From Byssothecium circinans (Eukaryota > Ascomycota > Dothideomycetes > Pleosporales > Massarinaceae): a DNA stretch of 64,000 nucleotides. The stretch lies in NCBI GenBank assembly GCA_010015675.1, contig ML976980.1, positions 1,288,362 through 1,352,361 on the forward strand. Direction: 5' to 3'. The position numbers and the translations under genes are program-made. Of this stretch, positions 1-11,396 are shown piece by piece (position 1 is the first letter of the stretch; every line of letters begins with the position of its first letter). Below the pieces are notes generated by a model, which was given only the letters and a program-made list of their open reading frames with translations, searched no databases and was not told the DNA's origin.

Positions 1-347
1 AAGGGCCTTGACAGTCGATAACGGAATTCCACAGCTGAATCTCTCGGTTAAATGGTGTCCTCGCGCGCACAGGTGAAATTGGAATCACGTTTTTTTGCTA
101 CCCGCGCTCTAATACGTTGCATGCCACTAATTAATTTAATGCGTAGGGCCTTATTGGTTCGTTAGGGATGCGATTTCCACGTGACTCCAATTTCCACCAT
201 ATCCACTACGCTCCGCGAGCATTTTTACAACTGAAAAGAGTGGGGGCTGTGCATTTGCTGACACAAGCGGGTTGGGTTCGTCGGCCGCTATGCGGCCTCA
301 CATCATCTAGTAATCTTTGAAGAGCGCTCGAGTATAGCCAAGGTTTC
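1..347. other. Left-edge intergenic sequence
   Basis: No coding signal or RNA gene is visible here. The segment lies 3' of the minus-strand reductase and probably holds its 3' untranslated region. Confidence 0.5.
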
Positions 348-1589
348 TTATGCGTGATGATCAGCCAGTCTCACGTACCAGCTTCCCACTTCCTCAACGC
401 ACTCAGCAAGCCCTCGAAACTTCCCACCAGCGAGTACCATACTCTCCGTCAGAGTTGAGTCGACGTAGAACGGCATATTGATTGGCGCGTTATCCCTTCC
501 AATCGTGAATACCTCCTTCTTAACCGCTTCTTCAAACGTCTTCTCCAGAACATGACCAACCTCTTTCCACACCTCCTTCCCATCTTTGCCTCTCTCGCTA
601 GGCGCAGCAGCAACAAACCAATCCGGAATCCTATCTTCAGCCACCTTTTCTTCATCAAGAGCTTCAATATGCAGCTTCGCACAGTCGTCGACGTGTACGA
701 AGCCGAATGCATAACGCGGCTTTGGTTCGTTGAAGAGAAGGGCGCGAGACATGCGGTCCATGTGTGCTGAGGCTTCAGTGGCTGTATTGATGAGTTCAGA
801 TGGTCCAATGACGGTGCCAGGAATAACTTGGATGATAGAGAACGGGAGTTGTTTGGATGTTCTAAGGGACTTGAGGTAAGTCATGCAATAGGCCTTTGCG
901 CCGCAGTACGCGTGATGCGGTGATGGCAGAGGTGGTCGGAAAGAAGCGGATTGCGGGTTCACCGCTACAGACTCTGGAAGGAAGTAAGGGAGTGTTGGCA
1001 GATGACGGTGTGGTGATTGGAACTTACCGTTCAGGACTTTGTCCATTGCCGTACCCAGTGTGTCTCCATCGTCAGGATTGACAAGCGCGGCGCCAGCTTG
1101 AGTGAACACGATCCTTCGTACCGTACCGGCCTTTTCTACAGCTGAAAGGATATTCTCCATCGACTTTACAAAGGGGTACCAGATGTCATTGTCGGGATGA
1201 TAGTTCTTCCACATAGTCAGCTTCTATGGTTGACTGATGGATTGGCCTGACCTACAGGCTTCGGCCATACACCAGCGATATGGACAACATATCGTGCTCC
1301 TTTGAGGACAGAGTCGTACGCATCTGGCGCAGTGTTGTCAGGTACTATGGCGTACTCCAACTGTGCCGTATATTCCTGCAGAGAAGGCCCGGCGTGGATG
1401 ATGGCTATCGCATCTTCGCGACGCACGATGCAGCGAACACGGTACCCAAGACGCACAGCGTGAACAACAGACGCATATCCAATTGTGCCGTTCGCTCCAG
1501 TGATCTAGCGATCGATCAGTCTTTGCACTTTGTCATGAAAGAAGTAGTTCGGGTCTTACAGCCACTAAGCTGTGGTTTCCCGTCGTCAT
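348..1589 (-). CDS. NAD(P)-dependent epimerase/dehydratase-like reductase (extended SDR)
   Basis: Extended short-chain dehydrogenase/reductase fold of the dihydroflavonol-reductase / aldehyde-reductase kind. It should reduce a carbonyl using NAD(P)H in the cytosol; the substrate is unknown. I place the start at 1589: a 10-codon exon (1560-1589) is followed by an intron, and the next exon (from 1504) opens directly on the nucleotide-binding motif TGANGTIG (GxxGxxG). The catalytic YxxxK appears as YCGAK. An intron at 974-1027 (GTAAGT...CAG, 54 nt) has no stop in frame, so a naive ORF reads through it; removing it gives VLNESVAVNPQ. Another intron must lie near 1215-1260, joining the GVWPKP segment to NYHPDNDIWYPF, but its exact borders are not clear to me. 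The protein is about 340 residues, normal for the family. Nothing suggests inactivation. Confidence 0.8.
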
Positions 1590-1938
1590 TGCGCTCTCCT
1601 TGCGCTCGCAGGATAGTCAATGTGGTGTATAGAAGGAAGAGGTTCCATAGTGAAGTCAAGTGAAGCCTGATAGATTAGTAAGAGTGCTGTCGCCAGCACC
1701 AGCGCAGGTGAAGGAGAGAATAACAGGTGTGGGGCACCTCTTTTTGAGGCTAGCCGCTTTTGCTCGGGAGTTGCGATTAGGTGTTGCGGCATGCATTCAT
1801 CTCGTCCTCCACCAGCGGGAACGCGGAAGCTGTAACCCGCGTACAGTGCTCTTTCAATGGCGCTTCCATCGTCCAGGATATCTCCGATTACTTTTAATCC
1901 ATCAGCTTACCTCGATTCTGGCTGAAGAACGCTTCAAA

Positions 1939-3345
1939 ATGGCTTCCACAGACTCGAGCGACACAGCAAACAACTTCCCCTACAATATACAGCGACAGCT
2001 CGATATCATTATCGTACGCTCTTACTCCTCTCCTTTTTTGCCTCCGCTTACAGTGTCCTAGGTCGGCGGTTCATTAGGCGGTCTCGCAACTGCCCTCGCC
2101 CTCAAAGCTCTCCCACACCACCACAACATCATAATCCTCGAGCGCAACCCCACGCCCCTCCTACACAACCAAGGCGCTGGCATAGTCGCAGGCGGAGACA
2201 CCCTTCGCTTCTTCCAGCGCTATGACCGTTGTAATCGTGACCTCGCCGTATCCTCTCAACGCCGACAGTACCTGAATAACGATGGTGACATTGTGCACAA
2301 GGAAGACATGGTGCAGAACATGACGAGTTGGGATTTGGCCTACTTCATCTTACGAGCGAATGTTGATGGCGTGGAGAGTGCGTACTGCAAAGCTCCCACG
2401 AAACAGGAGGAAGAGGGAGGAGGAGCAGTCAAGCATTTGCATGGGCATAAAGTCACTGGGGTGGAAGGAAGGGGCGACAAAGTATGCGTTGCCTTTACAA
2501 TAAAAGACGGAAAGGAAGGCACGATGGAAGCAGACCTCCTCATCGGCGCGGACGGTCCCAGCTCAACCATCCGCTCCCTCTTCGCACCAGATGTCCAACG
2601 CACATATACCGGCTACGTTGCGCTGCGTGGCACTGTGCCCGAAGACGACGTGACACCGCGCACCCGTGAAGCTTTCAGCGAGCGCTTCACTTTCTTCCAC
2701 ACGCATGGCATACAAATCCTCGCATACCTCATCCCAGGCGAAAATGGCACCCTCGAACCAGGCAAACGGCTCATAAACTTTGTATACTACACCAACTTCC
2801 CGTCTCCATCCCTTGACGAGCCGTCGCCTGAGCTCACAGAGCTTATGACGGATGTAGATGGCGTATTGCACAGGATAACGATGCCGCCTGGTAAAACAGA
2901 CCCGAAAGCTTGGGAGAAACAGCGCGAGATTGCGAGGGAGAAATTACCGCCGCAATTCGCGGAGATCGTGAGAGCGACGAAGAAACCATTCATTCAGGCT
3001 GTCACTGATGTGATTGCGCCTACAAATGAGTTTTTAGGAGGCAAGGTTGTGCTCATCGGAGACTCGCTGGCTGGGTTCCGACCGCATACTGTGGCGAGCA
3101 CAAGTCAGGCGGCGTTCGACGCGATGATACTAGCGGATATGCTCGAGGGCAAGGTGAGCCGGAAGGAGTGGAAGAAACAGACCATGGCGTATGCGCGGAC
3201 GATACAGAAACGTGGTGTGGATATGGGGGAGCGAAGTCAACATCAAGACTTGCCACTAGAAGAACACATCAAGGATCGGAATTTAGCGTCGAGGCCAAGA
3301 GAAGACGAAGTTTGGCCTGATTGGGCTGTCAAAGACCTCGAGTAG
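1939..3345 (+). CDS. FAD-dependent monooxygenase (UbiH / salicylate-hydroxylase-like)
   Basis: Class A flavoprotein monooxygenase, about 452 residues, expected to hydroxylate an aromatic or similar small substrate with NAD(P)H and oxygen. Two exons: 1939-2013 and 2062-3345, with a 48-nt intron (GTACGC...TAG) holding an in-frame stop. Splicing restores the FAD-binding strand DIIIVGGSLGGL near residue 23 (GxGxxG variant), followed by the acidic strand end ILERN. The DG motif is LIGADGPSSTIR, and the second FAD motif is VVLIGDSLAGF near the C-terminal third. In many family members this last motif reads GDAxH; here the residues after GD differ, but P is retained further on (FRPHT). There is no signal peptide. 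It is transcribed towards the ferric reductase, only about 63 bp downstream. Function within the class is unassigned. Confidence 0.85.
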
Positions 3346-3408
3346 AAGGGGTATCGCAGTGTATATGTCATGTCTATGTACGTCTAATATGCAAATTTAG
3401 AGCACAGG

Positions 3409-5853
3409 TCACCACTTGAAGCTCTCTTCGAAATACTCCACCCCTCTATACCCCTTTGCCAACATCTCCACACTCGCTCTCCTCGCCTGATCTGCCATCC
3501 GGCCTGGCCCACAAGCCATGACGGCTAATCGCTCCTGTCCCGCTTCCCTTGCCGCTTCCTCCACCGCAACCATCACATCTGGTCTCCCACCCTCGATCTT
3601 CACTTTCTTAAACACCCCATCACTTTCCATATCTAAATCCTCACCCTTACCCTCCACATCCTGCGTAACATGCGCCTCAAAGCTCACCCTCTCATCTTCC
3701 AACAGCCCTTCCAACTCTCGGAGCACGGAAGCGAGGAAAGCGTGTTCGCGCACCGCCCATACAACACGCACCGTCGTGACGCAAGAGTCCTGCGCGAGGA
3801 GCGCGGCGATGTGAGATAAAGGGACTGCGATACCGGTTCCGCCGACTATGAAGAGGATGTTGGGGTAGGTGTGGAGAGGAGTTGCATGGCCGTAGGGCCC
3901 TTCGATGAGAACGCGGAGTGATGTCGGTGATTCGGATTGAGATGCGCGTTTAGCGAGGCGCGAGGTGAAGCCGTTATAAGGGCGGATGAGGAAGACGAGG
4001 GAGGGCGAGGGTTTGTTAGAGGATGGAGTAGAGGTGGTGGAGAGGAGGGAGTCGGATTCCGTGGAGTCTGTGGAGCTGATGCGTCGGAGTTGGGGTCGGG
4101 GATGGAGGAGTGGGCGTGCATCTCCATCTACCGACGTGTTTTGAGATGGGGGTTCAGAGCCGGAGGCTACGTATGCGAGTGTGAAAGGGTGGTTTTGATG
4201 CGCGTAGAGTATGTCGTCGAGGACATAGATGTAGTAGTACGTTCCCGGTTTCGGTTCCATCACACTATGTTTGAATGGTACGTCCATCCTCACAATATTC
4301 GAATACGGATCATGCACTACCGTAGCTCTCGTGTCCCAGAACTTCCTGTTAAAAGCTAGGATACGTAAACTGCGGAGTAATCGATCGAACAGCCAGACGG
4401 CAACGCACGGATAGATGAATACGTTCCATTCGCCCGAGGTGAAGATTTCGACGTGGTAGTACATGGTCAGGAGTGCGATGACGGAGAGACCGATGTGGAG
4501 CGTGAGGAAGATCTCGTAGTGGCTGCGTCGGAGGCCGTAGACTGAGAAGATGAGGAGGAGGCACATGAAGAGTGTTGCGATTTCGCCGTTCCAGAAGTAG
4601 TGTTTGTGGAGGTACTTTTTGAAGAGGGTCCAACCGCCGTCTATAACGCTCAGTTAGTTTGCGGGTATGAAGGATGCGGGAAGATGGGGGACTTACCCTC
4701 CCATATCATGACTGTGTATCCCACTGAGTGAACGACGGCCTGGAAAGTACTCACTCGTGCGACCCATCGATGGAAATTGTTGTATGTTCCGTATCCCCAG
4801 CCGGTTATCCACATCAGCACGTGGTTCCTCATACCGAATAGCCATATCATGGGGAAATTCGCAAGGGAGATGATGCCGGTTCGATCCGACACGTAGCGCC
4901 ATAGTTGGATGTACTCCTGCGGCCAGTACAGATTACCATGAGTGACGCGGTAATCAACCGAGCACAAGATAACATTTAGGAGCACGAAAGAGAAGATGGT
5001 CAGGGACTGTACTCGAGATGGTATCGTGCACCAGCCGAGTGGTTGCGAACAGCGGCCGTTGAACGTTGCTGGGATCGTAATGTAGCGTTTGAGAGGGGCG
5101 TGTGCTGAGCTTGTGGTGCTTCTATTTTTGGGAAAGCTGGGAGAAGAGGGGGAGTCGGGGTTGGTGGAGATGGATTGCCATTCTCGCTTTCGGATGTTGG
5201 GGATCAGGGAAAGGAGACGCATGGAGATGCCGATGGCGATTACGGTGGCCCAGAAATATATCATGCACCACCTATTGAGGTTAATTCTCTCATTCATATT
5301 TGTGAATATTTGGTGCTCTTACCCATATACTACATGAATGTCGACCTGATAGTATGCCGCTTCCTATCTCATGTCAGCCAATCCATCCGCATTCTTATTT
5401 ACAACACTAACTTACCAATGTCTCAAAAGCCCTCACAAAAAGGCGTCCCTCCGGAATAACCACCTCTCCTACTTTCGGAAACGAAAACGCTTCATCTGCG
5501 CTCAACCGCTTGATACCTTCTCTTCCTCCATCCTTCGGGTACTCGTCAATGATCTCATAAGGCGGCAGCTCCACATTTGCAAGCCGTCTACACGTCTGAT
5601 TCACCCCCTCCATCCACTCCTCTCTCCCTGTATCCTCGCAAAACTCATCAACGCATAGATAAAGCGATGCTGATCTCAACCGACTCTGACATGCTCGAGT
5701 CTTGTGTGACCCTAGGGTGGTGTTGACGTCGGTGAACTCGGCATAATTGAGGGAGAGTTCACAGCCTTCGAAACACCATTTTCCGGAGCGAAGGGCATTA
5801 GCCGTGAAGAAGTAACATGTTACGAGGAGGAGGAAGAAGAGTAGGGGTTTCAT
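3409..5853 (-). CDS. Ferric reductase (FRE family), plasma-membrane metalloreductase
   Basis: Transmembrane flavocytochrome that moves electrons from cytosolic NADPH through FAD and two hemes to extracellular ferric or cupric ions for reductive metal uptake. Four exons: 5416-5853, 5323-5363, 4697-5271 and 3409-4640 (introns 5364-5415, 5272-5322, 4641-4696), summing to 761 residues in one frame. The N-terminus MKPLLFFLLLVTC... is a signal peptide, followed by a cysteine-rich extracellular segment (WCFEGCE, ACQSRL, CVDEFC). The membrane core carries paired heme-ligand histidines (NNFHRW / AVVHSVGY, and RRSHYE / YYHVE). The FAD motif is HPFTLA. The NADPH-binding motifs are VGGTGIAVPL and the C-terminal ACGPGRMAD, ending in the aromatic EESFKW. 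A low-complexity S/T-rich insert sits between the FAD and NADPH motifs. All key motifs are present and the gene looks intact. Confidence 0.93.
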
Positions 5854-6227
5854 GAAGGGTGGAGTGTGACCGGGTGACTTGGTTTCGTGCGATGTAACGG
5901 AAGGAGGTCGGAGATAAGGAGGTGAAAATCTTATCTGATCGTGGGCGAGTCATGCGCTGGGCGCGCTTACCCCTCTGGCGTTTGGCCCGCCTTCTCACGT
6001 CTTTACAACTCTGCATCATATTTCACCTCAGCTCGCATCAAACTGCAGATCATCGAAAATCCCAAAATCAGCCCCTAGCTTTCTTTTACGGGATTTGAAG
6101 TTTCGTCGAAGTTGACCTTACTCCTCTCAATCAGATCTTCATTTGTGACCACCCAAATTACCCACCACTCTATTTTCCAGCGTAGAGTGGACTGCTTCAC
6201 GTCTTCGACTCCCGCTCACAAAACGTC
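5854..6227. other. Divergent intergenic region
   Basis: About 370 bp between the divergently transcribed ferric reductase and the F-box-like gene, so it should hold both promoters. I could not pick out a confident iron-regulatory GATA (HGATAR) cluster or TATA box. Confidence 0.4.
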
Positions 6228-7016
6228 ATGACAAATCCGCAAACCCTGCTCACGCTCCCTGCGGAAATCCGCCTACAGATCTGGGACTTGGTGTTCACCC
6301 ACACACCTTATACACGTCACCCTCAGACCCAGGAACTCGTCATCGATCCCCGATATTCCTCGTCAACGCAGCTCAACACCCTCCTCGTGTGCCGACAAAT
6401 TCACAACGAGGTCGGAGCCGGCCACGCCTTCCAACAAACTACTTTCATCATCCGCCATTCCAAGGGAAGCTACCCCAATTTTGATACTCCCCTCGAATTC
6501 CCCACGTCCCGAATCGCCAACCTAAAGCACCTAGTTCTGCCAACATTTCGGGCGAACTGGAAGGACCCAGAGTTCCTCCATTTTTCCCCATTGCTGCAAG
6601 GAAATGTGCACTTGTCCACTCTCACACTCTTCTTCTTCCGCGGAAAGATGGATTTCACCCAAAAAGGTATAGTCAACACGGTACATTACCTCCGGAATGT
6701 GCAGAACGTTGAGATCATAAGGTTCATGAGGAACGCGTCTAGCTTTCGACTTCGCAGATGGTACAGGTTGCTGATCGGGCAGATGCTGAAGGAAGATCAT
6801 TATGAAAGGTACGATGCAAAAGCCGCGCTGAATATTGAGAAGACCTGGTGGGAGTGGCGGTTTGACAAGGAGGATCAGGTCCTGGAGTTTGTGGCGAGGC
6901 CGCCGAAACCGATTATGGAAGAAGAGGAGTATATGGGACTTGTTGCTCCATTGATCAAAGCGTTGACTGACGATATGGAGGCTGAAGATGAGGAGAGCGT
7001 GGTAAATATGGTGTAG
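6228..7016 (+). CDS. F-box-like / 2EXR-type fungal hypothetical protein
   Basis: Single-exon gene for 262 residues. The N-terminus (LLTLPAEIRLQIWDLVF, residues 7-23) is the LPxEIRxxIW motif that opens many fungal F-box-like or 2EXR proteins, followed by the usual LLVCRQIHNEV segment near residue 58. Such proteins are abundant in filamentous ascomycetes; canonical F-box members recruit substrates to SCF ubiquitin ligases, but for this short type that role is unproven. No LRR, WD or other substrate domain is visible. The C-terminus is acidic. The ATG has a purine at -3 and the gene appears intact. Confidence 0.75.
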   Translation: MTNPQTLLTLPAEIRLQIWDLVFTHTPYTRHPQTQELVIDPRYSSSTQLNTLLVCRQIHNEVGAGHAFQQTTFIIRHSKGSYPNFDTPLEFPTSRIANLKHLVLPTFRANWKDPEFLHFSPLLQGNVHLSTLTLFFFRGKMDFTQKGIVNTVHYLRNVQNVEIIRFMRNASSFRLRRWYRLLIGQMLKEDHYERYDAKAALNIEKTWWEWRFDKEDQVLEFVARPPKPIMEEEEYMGLVAPLIKALTDDMEAEDEESVVNMV

Positions 7017-7478
7017 GTTGTGGGTTTGGAGGATCGGAACGGAAAGCAAGCCGATGCGCAAGTGGACGATTGCGCATGGTCGGCATGTGGGCTGCAGTCA
7101 TGAAATGAGCCTCCATGTTCACTAACAGCGGACACCGCCAAGTTTGCCTACATATGGTGGATGTTACACAGAAGCGGGGCAGAACCGGTCAGCCTTGCGC
7201 CCGGCCTTGTTACTCGTCCGTCTCATCCCCGGTCTCCAATAAGCCGTTCTTACAGATCATACGGCCTATCACCAAACGACAGTTCGCATATGGTCTCTCT
7301 TTTTAGTTGACCGGTGCAGCAGAATCCCGCGACAACGGAAGCGATTTATGAGGACCGTTCAATCAAACGAAGGGATATGCGGGCGCCTGAGCGTTGACTG
7401 AAGATAAGGGGTCTCCGCCGTCTGCAGTTCGCAGCCTTTTCGCACATTCATATTTTCTTCCAGTCCAGCAACTTCCTC
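7017..7478. other. Intergenic sequence
   Basis: No gene seen. Short ORFs on both strands lack codon or homology support. The region should hold the 3' end of the F-box-like gene and the promoter of the next gene. Confidence 0.4.
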
Positions 7479-8946
7479 ATGGCAGAGGTTTTCGGGGTCA
7501 TTGTTGGTGGCTTTCAGATCGCCGACAGCATTGTCAAAGTGGCCAAAGAGTTAAGGCGCTGCATCCGTAATGTACGATATGCACCGCAAGAAGTCCAACG
7601 ATTTCGCCACGAACTCCTCACCTTCGCATACAGTCTGCGCACTTTCGAGAAGACAAGTAACAAGTATCTTGTTGGGATCAACGATGTCTTCGAGATCAAA
7701 GAGAGAAAGGAGCATGTTGAAGGCATCGTCGAACAGTGTGTGGCCGTCAAATATGGGTTCGAAGAGCTGTTGAGCAGGTTCTTCAACTCTCCTGAGACGG
7801 TGCCAAGGACCTTGAAGTCCTGGGATCGGATACGATGGTATTTCAGACAGGAGCAAGTAGCAGGGCTGAGATTGTCTTTGGAGAGCGCGAAGTCGTCCGT
7901 CATGTTGTTCATCATAGTACACATGTACGAAGATTTGGTGAACCAAGTGCGGGAGCTTGAACAACGTTCTCAAGAAGTACCGAAGGAACTCTGGCACCAA
8001 TTGTATTACTCCTTCCACCGACATGGTATGAATGCTGCTGACACATGCACGCAGAAAGGTGGCCAAGCGGCAGTTGAGAGAACAGAAAAAGGCTACGAGA
8101 GATACTCATGAACAACTCGAAGCCTATTTCCTAGGGACATCCCCCTCGGACGACCTTCTAGTCTCAGATATATCGTTTATCGTCCGAAACACTCGCTCTG
8201 TGGAAGCGTACGCGACCAGAACCCTTGCAAGACCAGATTACAACGTCTCAAGCCTTTCTTCGTCTTCTAGACGAAGGCGAAGCAACATACATCGGGGGTC
8301 ATCGCCCGGTCCCGGGCTTACCGTGCAACGTTCTCACGGCCCTCGGCGTCCACCTCCTGCCCCAAGTGGTGCCGGCAACACCATTCTAGAGAGAACGGAT
8401 AAACTGAGGCTACGACGTCAGAACCCACGTTCTGTTCCACGGCCTCCAATCTCACCAACCATAGAACCCCCGCAAAGTACTGAAGAAGTATTTTTTATTC
8501 CGGACACCCACAACGAAGGGGAACTACTTCCCCAACCTGAAGCGAGTCGGAAGGAAGTGGAAACATCCCCTCAGCCATCACTTTTCTCAGACCCCGGAAT
8601 AGTCGGCCCCATTATTCGCGACAATGGTACGGAGTTGACAGAAACGCATGGGCGATGGCACAGAGAAGCTTCGCAGCTCTCGACACAACACACGAACTCG
8701 GATCATCATGTGGCTGACACGCCAGCGCCTTTGCGTCGGTCAAAAGGCAAAATTGAGAAGATACGTCCACAGGCACCTAGTGGGAATCACTCTGACGGTT
8801 CCGGGAAGCAAAAGAATGACAGTACTGCTTCTGAGGTGTCGGGGGCTACTCAGCAACTCTGGAGGGAAGGAGCGAGCCCATACAAAGCCATCCCTCCGTG
8901 GCGAGATGAAGACTGGAAAGGCGTGCGGAGGCCACCATCGTCGTGA
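7479..8946 (+). CDS. Protein with fungal N-terminal (STAND-like) domain, otherwise unknown
   Basis: Two exons, 7479-7976 and 8059-8946, give about 461 residues. The intron (82 nt) has donor GTACCG and acceptor AAG. It restores a continuous charged coiled-coil reading ELEQRSQE-VAKRQLREQ, strong support for the join, although the donor is not ideal. The first 170 residues (MAEVFGVIVGGFQIAD... QVRELEQ) resemble the helical 'fungal N-terminal domain' found in front of NACHT/ankyrin STAND proteins and in many standalone ascomycete proteins. Here no NTPase or repeat domain follows. The C-terminal half is low-complexity, rich in R, S and P and probably disordered. A role in signalling or heterokaryon incompatibility is conceivable but not shown by the sequence. 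Confidence 0.6.
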
Positions 8947-9585
8947 AGAGCGCTTATTGGAGTATCTATCAAGTGGCAGACTTTCAAGGGTAGTTGGAGA
9001 TCAATACGTGGAAACTGAGCGGACATTCTCGTGTGCAACCATTTTATTGTAGAGGCGAAGACATGCGATGACAGTGGTTGTTAGAATGTGTAAATAGGCA
9101 ATTTAGGTATGGGCGGACTGGCCTGTTCATTCATTTTCATTGAGTATCATCTGTGGCTCTGTAACTGTACTACACTTCTCATCGAGCCTGTGGATATGCT
9201 CGATTGTAGCCTCGGTTTTAAAGATGCCGGGTCTAATTCCCAAGAGAGACGGGGAGACTGCTATGAGAACCTTAATCCAATTGTTTCAAGTGCCGAGTGG
9301 TAAGCTATATAGGTATGATTTATGAAGTCCATGATCATCAAGATAAAGGAAACAAGCGAATGTAAGACTTGAACTCCCAAATAAATGTGACACTGATTCC
9401 ATCACAGCCTAAGCATCTTTGGAGCTCAGTCCCCTCAAAAAAAAAGGGAAGCAAAATACCATCTGATGTTGATATACCTTCCGACCCGAGTTCATCTGCG
9501 TAGCAGTGCGCGCCCATTGTGCCATATCCCCTTGCAACCCCTAACCGGACTTCTGTAGTCAGCAGGTGACTTTGTTAGGACTCCG
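8947..9585. other. Intergenic sequence between convergent genes
   Basis: About 640 bp, moderately AT-rich, including an A9 run near 9438. Short ORFs have no recognisable product. It probably contains the two 3' untranslated regions of the flanking convergent genes. Confidence 0.4.
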
Positions 9586-11030
9586 TCACTGTCTGTTGAG
9601 GGGAACCCCTGAAGAGTCCGTTCTCTCTTTCGTAGTGTTGGTGCTCTCGATCTTAGCCAGGAATGTAGGACTGAATCTGCCCGATTCTGGCTCGGGCAAT
9701 CGCATATCTTGTCCAGTCTCAAGCGATTTGAAAGACCGAAGCAGACTGTCGTGGTATAATCTTGCGCGCCTTAAAATGCCGGAGTTTTTTAAACGCTTTG
9801 CGCCTGAGGATGGCCGAGCTTGTTGTTCCTGCCAAGCCACCTGTTGAAGGTGGACTTGGTTTTCGTGAGCTTTCTTCTCTCGCTGAGCAAACAGGGCCCG
9901 GAACGAGATAATGCAGGCAATAATAAAAGCTATTCAAGTCAGCGGCGCCATGGTGGAGGTCGTGAGTCAAAATTAAATGGACTTACCGACAGCAAACTCG
10001 ATGAAGATCCAGAACCACATCCAACTGGGGTTCAGGTTTCGCATCTCGTTCGTATCGAACTTTTTGTAGGTGCCTCCAAAGACGCTGCCACGAACAACGG
10101 TAACCGCAATAGTCAGTGCGACCAAACCGAACGTGCATGAGAGGATCAGCTTCTTCCGGAGACTGATGCGCACGTTCCATAGGATGACGACAGGAAAGCA
10201 AATGACTGCATGCGTTAATGAAGTTTTACTTTCAAACAGCTGCACGTAGAACTTACTGAAAACATCTGAGATGACATCGAGGATGACCGATATCTTCTGG
10301 AAGTCGAAATAACGTTTAAGAGCCTTGCGCTGAGAACAGTTCATCGCAATGAATTCGAAACTCCCAAAAACACATTTGTAGTCCATCAGTCCAATGTTGG
10401 TGATGCCACACGCAATGGTGATGAACAGTACGATGAACCAGAAGACCAAATAGGGGGTGATTTGGATTCCTAAATGTTGGATTGAGCACACTACATATAT
10501 CCACTCAGCGATGAATTCTCATCGGACTACCTTTTGTCGAACACTTAAACGCTTGAAGAACAGGAGGAAGTTGATCTTCACTGCCAATATACCAACAAGT
10601 GATATCGTGAGTGCAGCGCCAAATCCACGTAGACCATGGCGCATTGTGTCAGGGAAGGTGGCCTCAGGGAGTATTGATCCGTTCTCAAACTCTACGATCT
10701 TGTAAACGTCGACGAGAAAGACTTGGCCTAACGCGGCAATGGAAAGCAGAAGCACCAGAGCAAACATCATGATCCAGTCATCGGCGAGCAATCGACCAAA
10801 GCAGTGGTGGCGAATGTATAGGCGGACCCCGAAGTTAACTACACACAGAGCAGAAAGCGTCCGTAGTATTGCCTGTGGCAAGTGGTAAGCACCTTGAGTG
10901 ATGTTCAAGGACAACGAGACTTACGTGGAAAGCTTCGAGAGACACCAACTGCGATGTAGTCTACACTCTTGTGTAGGAACTTGACGAATCCATTGTCTGG
11001 TTGTTGCTTCTCTGAGATTGTCACGATCAT
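9586..11030 (-). CDS. PTH11-like rhodopsin-domain integral membrane protein
   Basis: Seven-helix membrane protein of the fungal rhodopsin-like superfamily that includes Magnaporthe Pth11; candidate GPCR-like sensor in the plasma membrane. Exon content in order: ILRTLSALCVVNF..., LADDWIMMFALVL (the conserved DDW motif), ...FFKRLSVRQK, intron, GIQITPYLVFWFIVL, CVFGSFEFIAMNC, KISVILDVISDVF, intron, ICFPVVILWNVRI (the conserved D-x-x-x-P-x-x-x-L-W segment), FEFAV, intron, FIIACIISFRALF, then a 90-residue charged cytoplasmic tail ending at 9586. The three internal introns each restore frame. The extreme N-terminus is uncertain: an exon ending QLVSLEAFH joins well to AILRTL, but the initiating exon upstream (near 11030) is not resolved. 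Confidence 0.75.
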
Positions 11031-11396
11031 TATTGGATTCTGTCGGTGTTATATGCGTCCATTTCTCACCTGACTGCGGAGATAAGTCTGTATATGTGGC
11101 ATAGTAAGCATGCCGCAGGGCTGCATCGGGTTGTACGAAGAAGACTCAATACCCGAAGATGACTGCGGTTTCGACTCCGCCCATTTCCCTAGGCTTGGGT
11201 CATGTGTGACTTGGCCAGACTCCGCAACAATCCGTCTAATCAATCTTGGAGTCGTGAATTGAATTGATTGGTTGTAACGCCTGCGCAGATTGAATTGAGG
11301 ATTGATTGTTGGTGTTTTGGGCCAGATGGATTGCAGATGGATTGCAAATTGGGCAGATTGACACTGTTTTATGCCAAGGGATCGACCTGTATACGA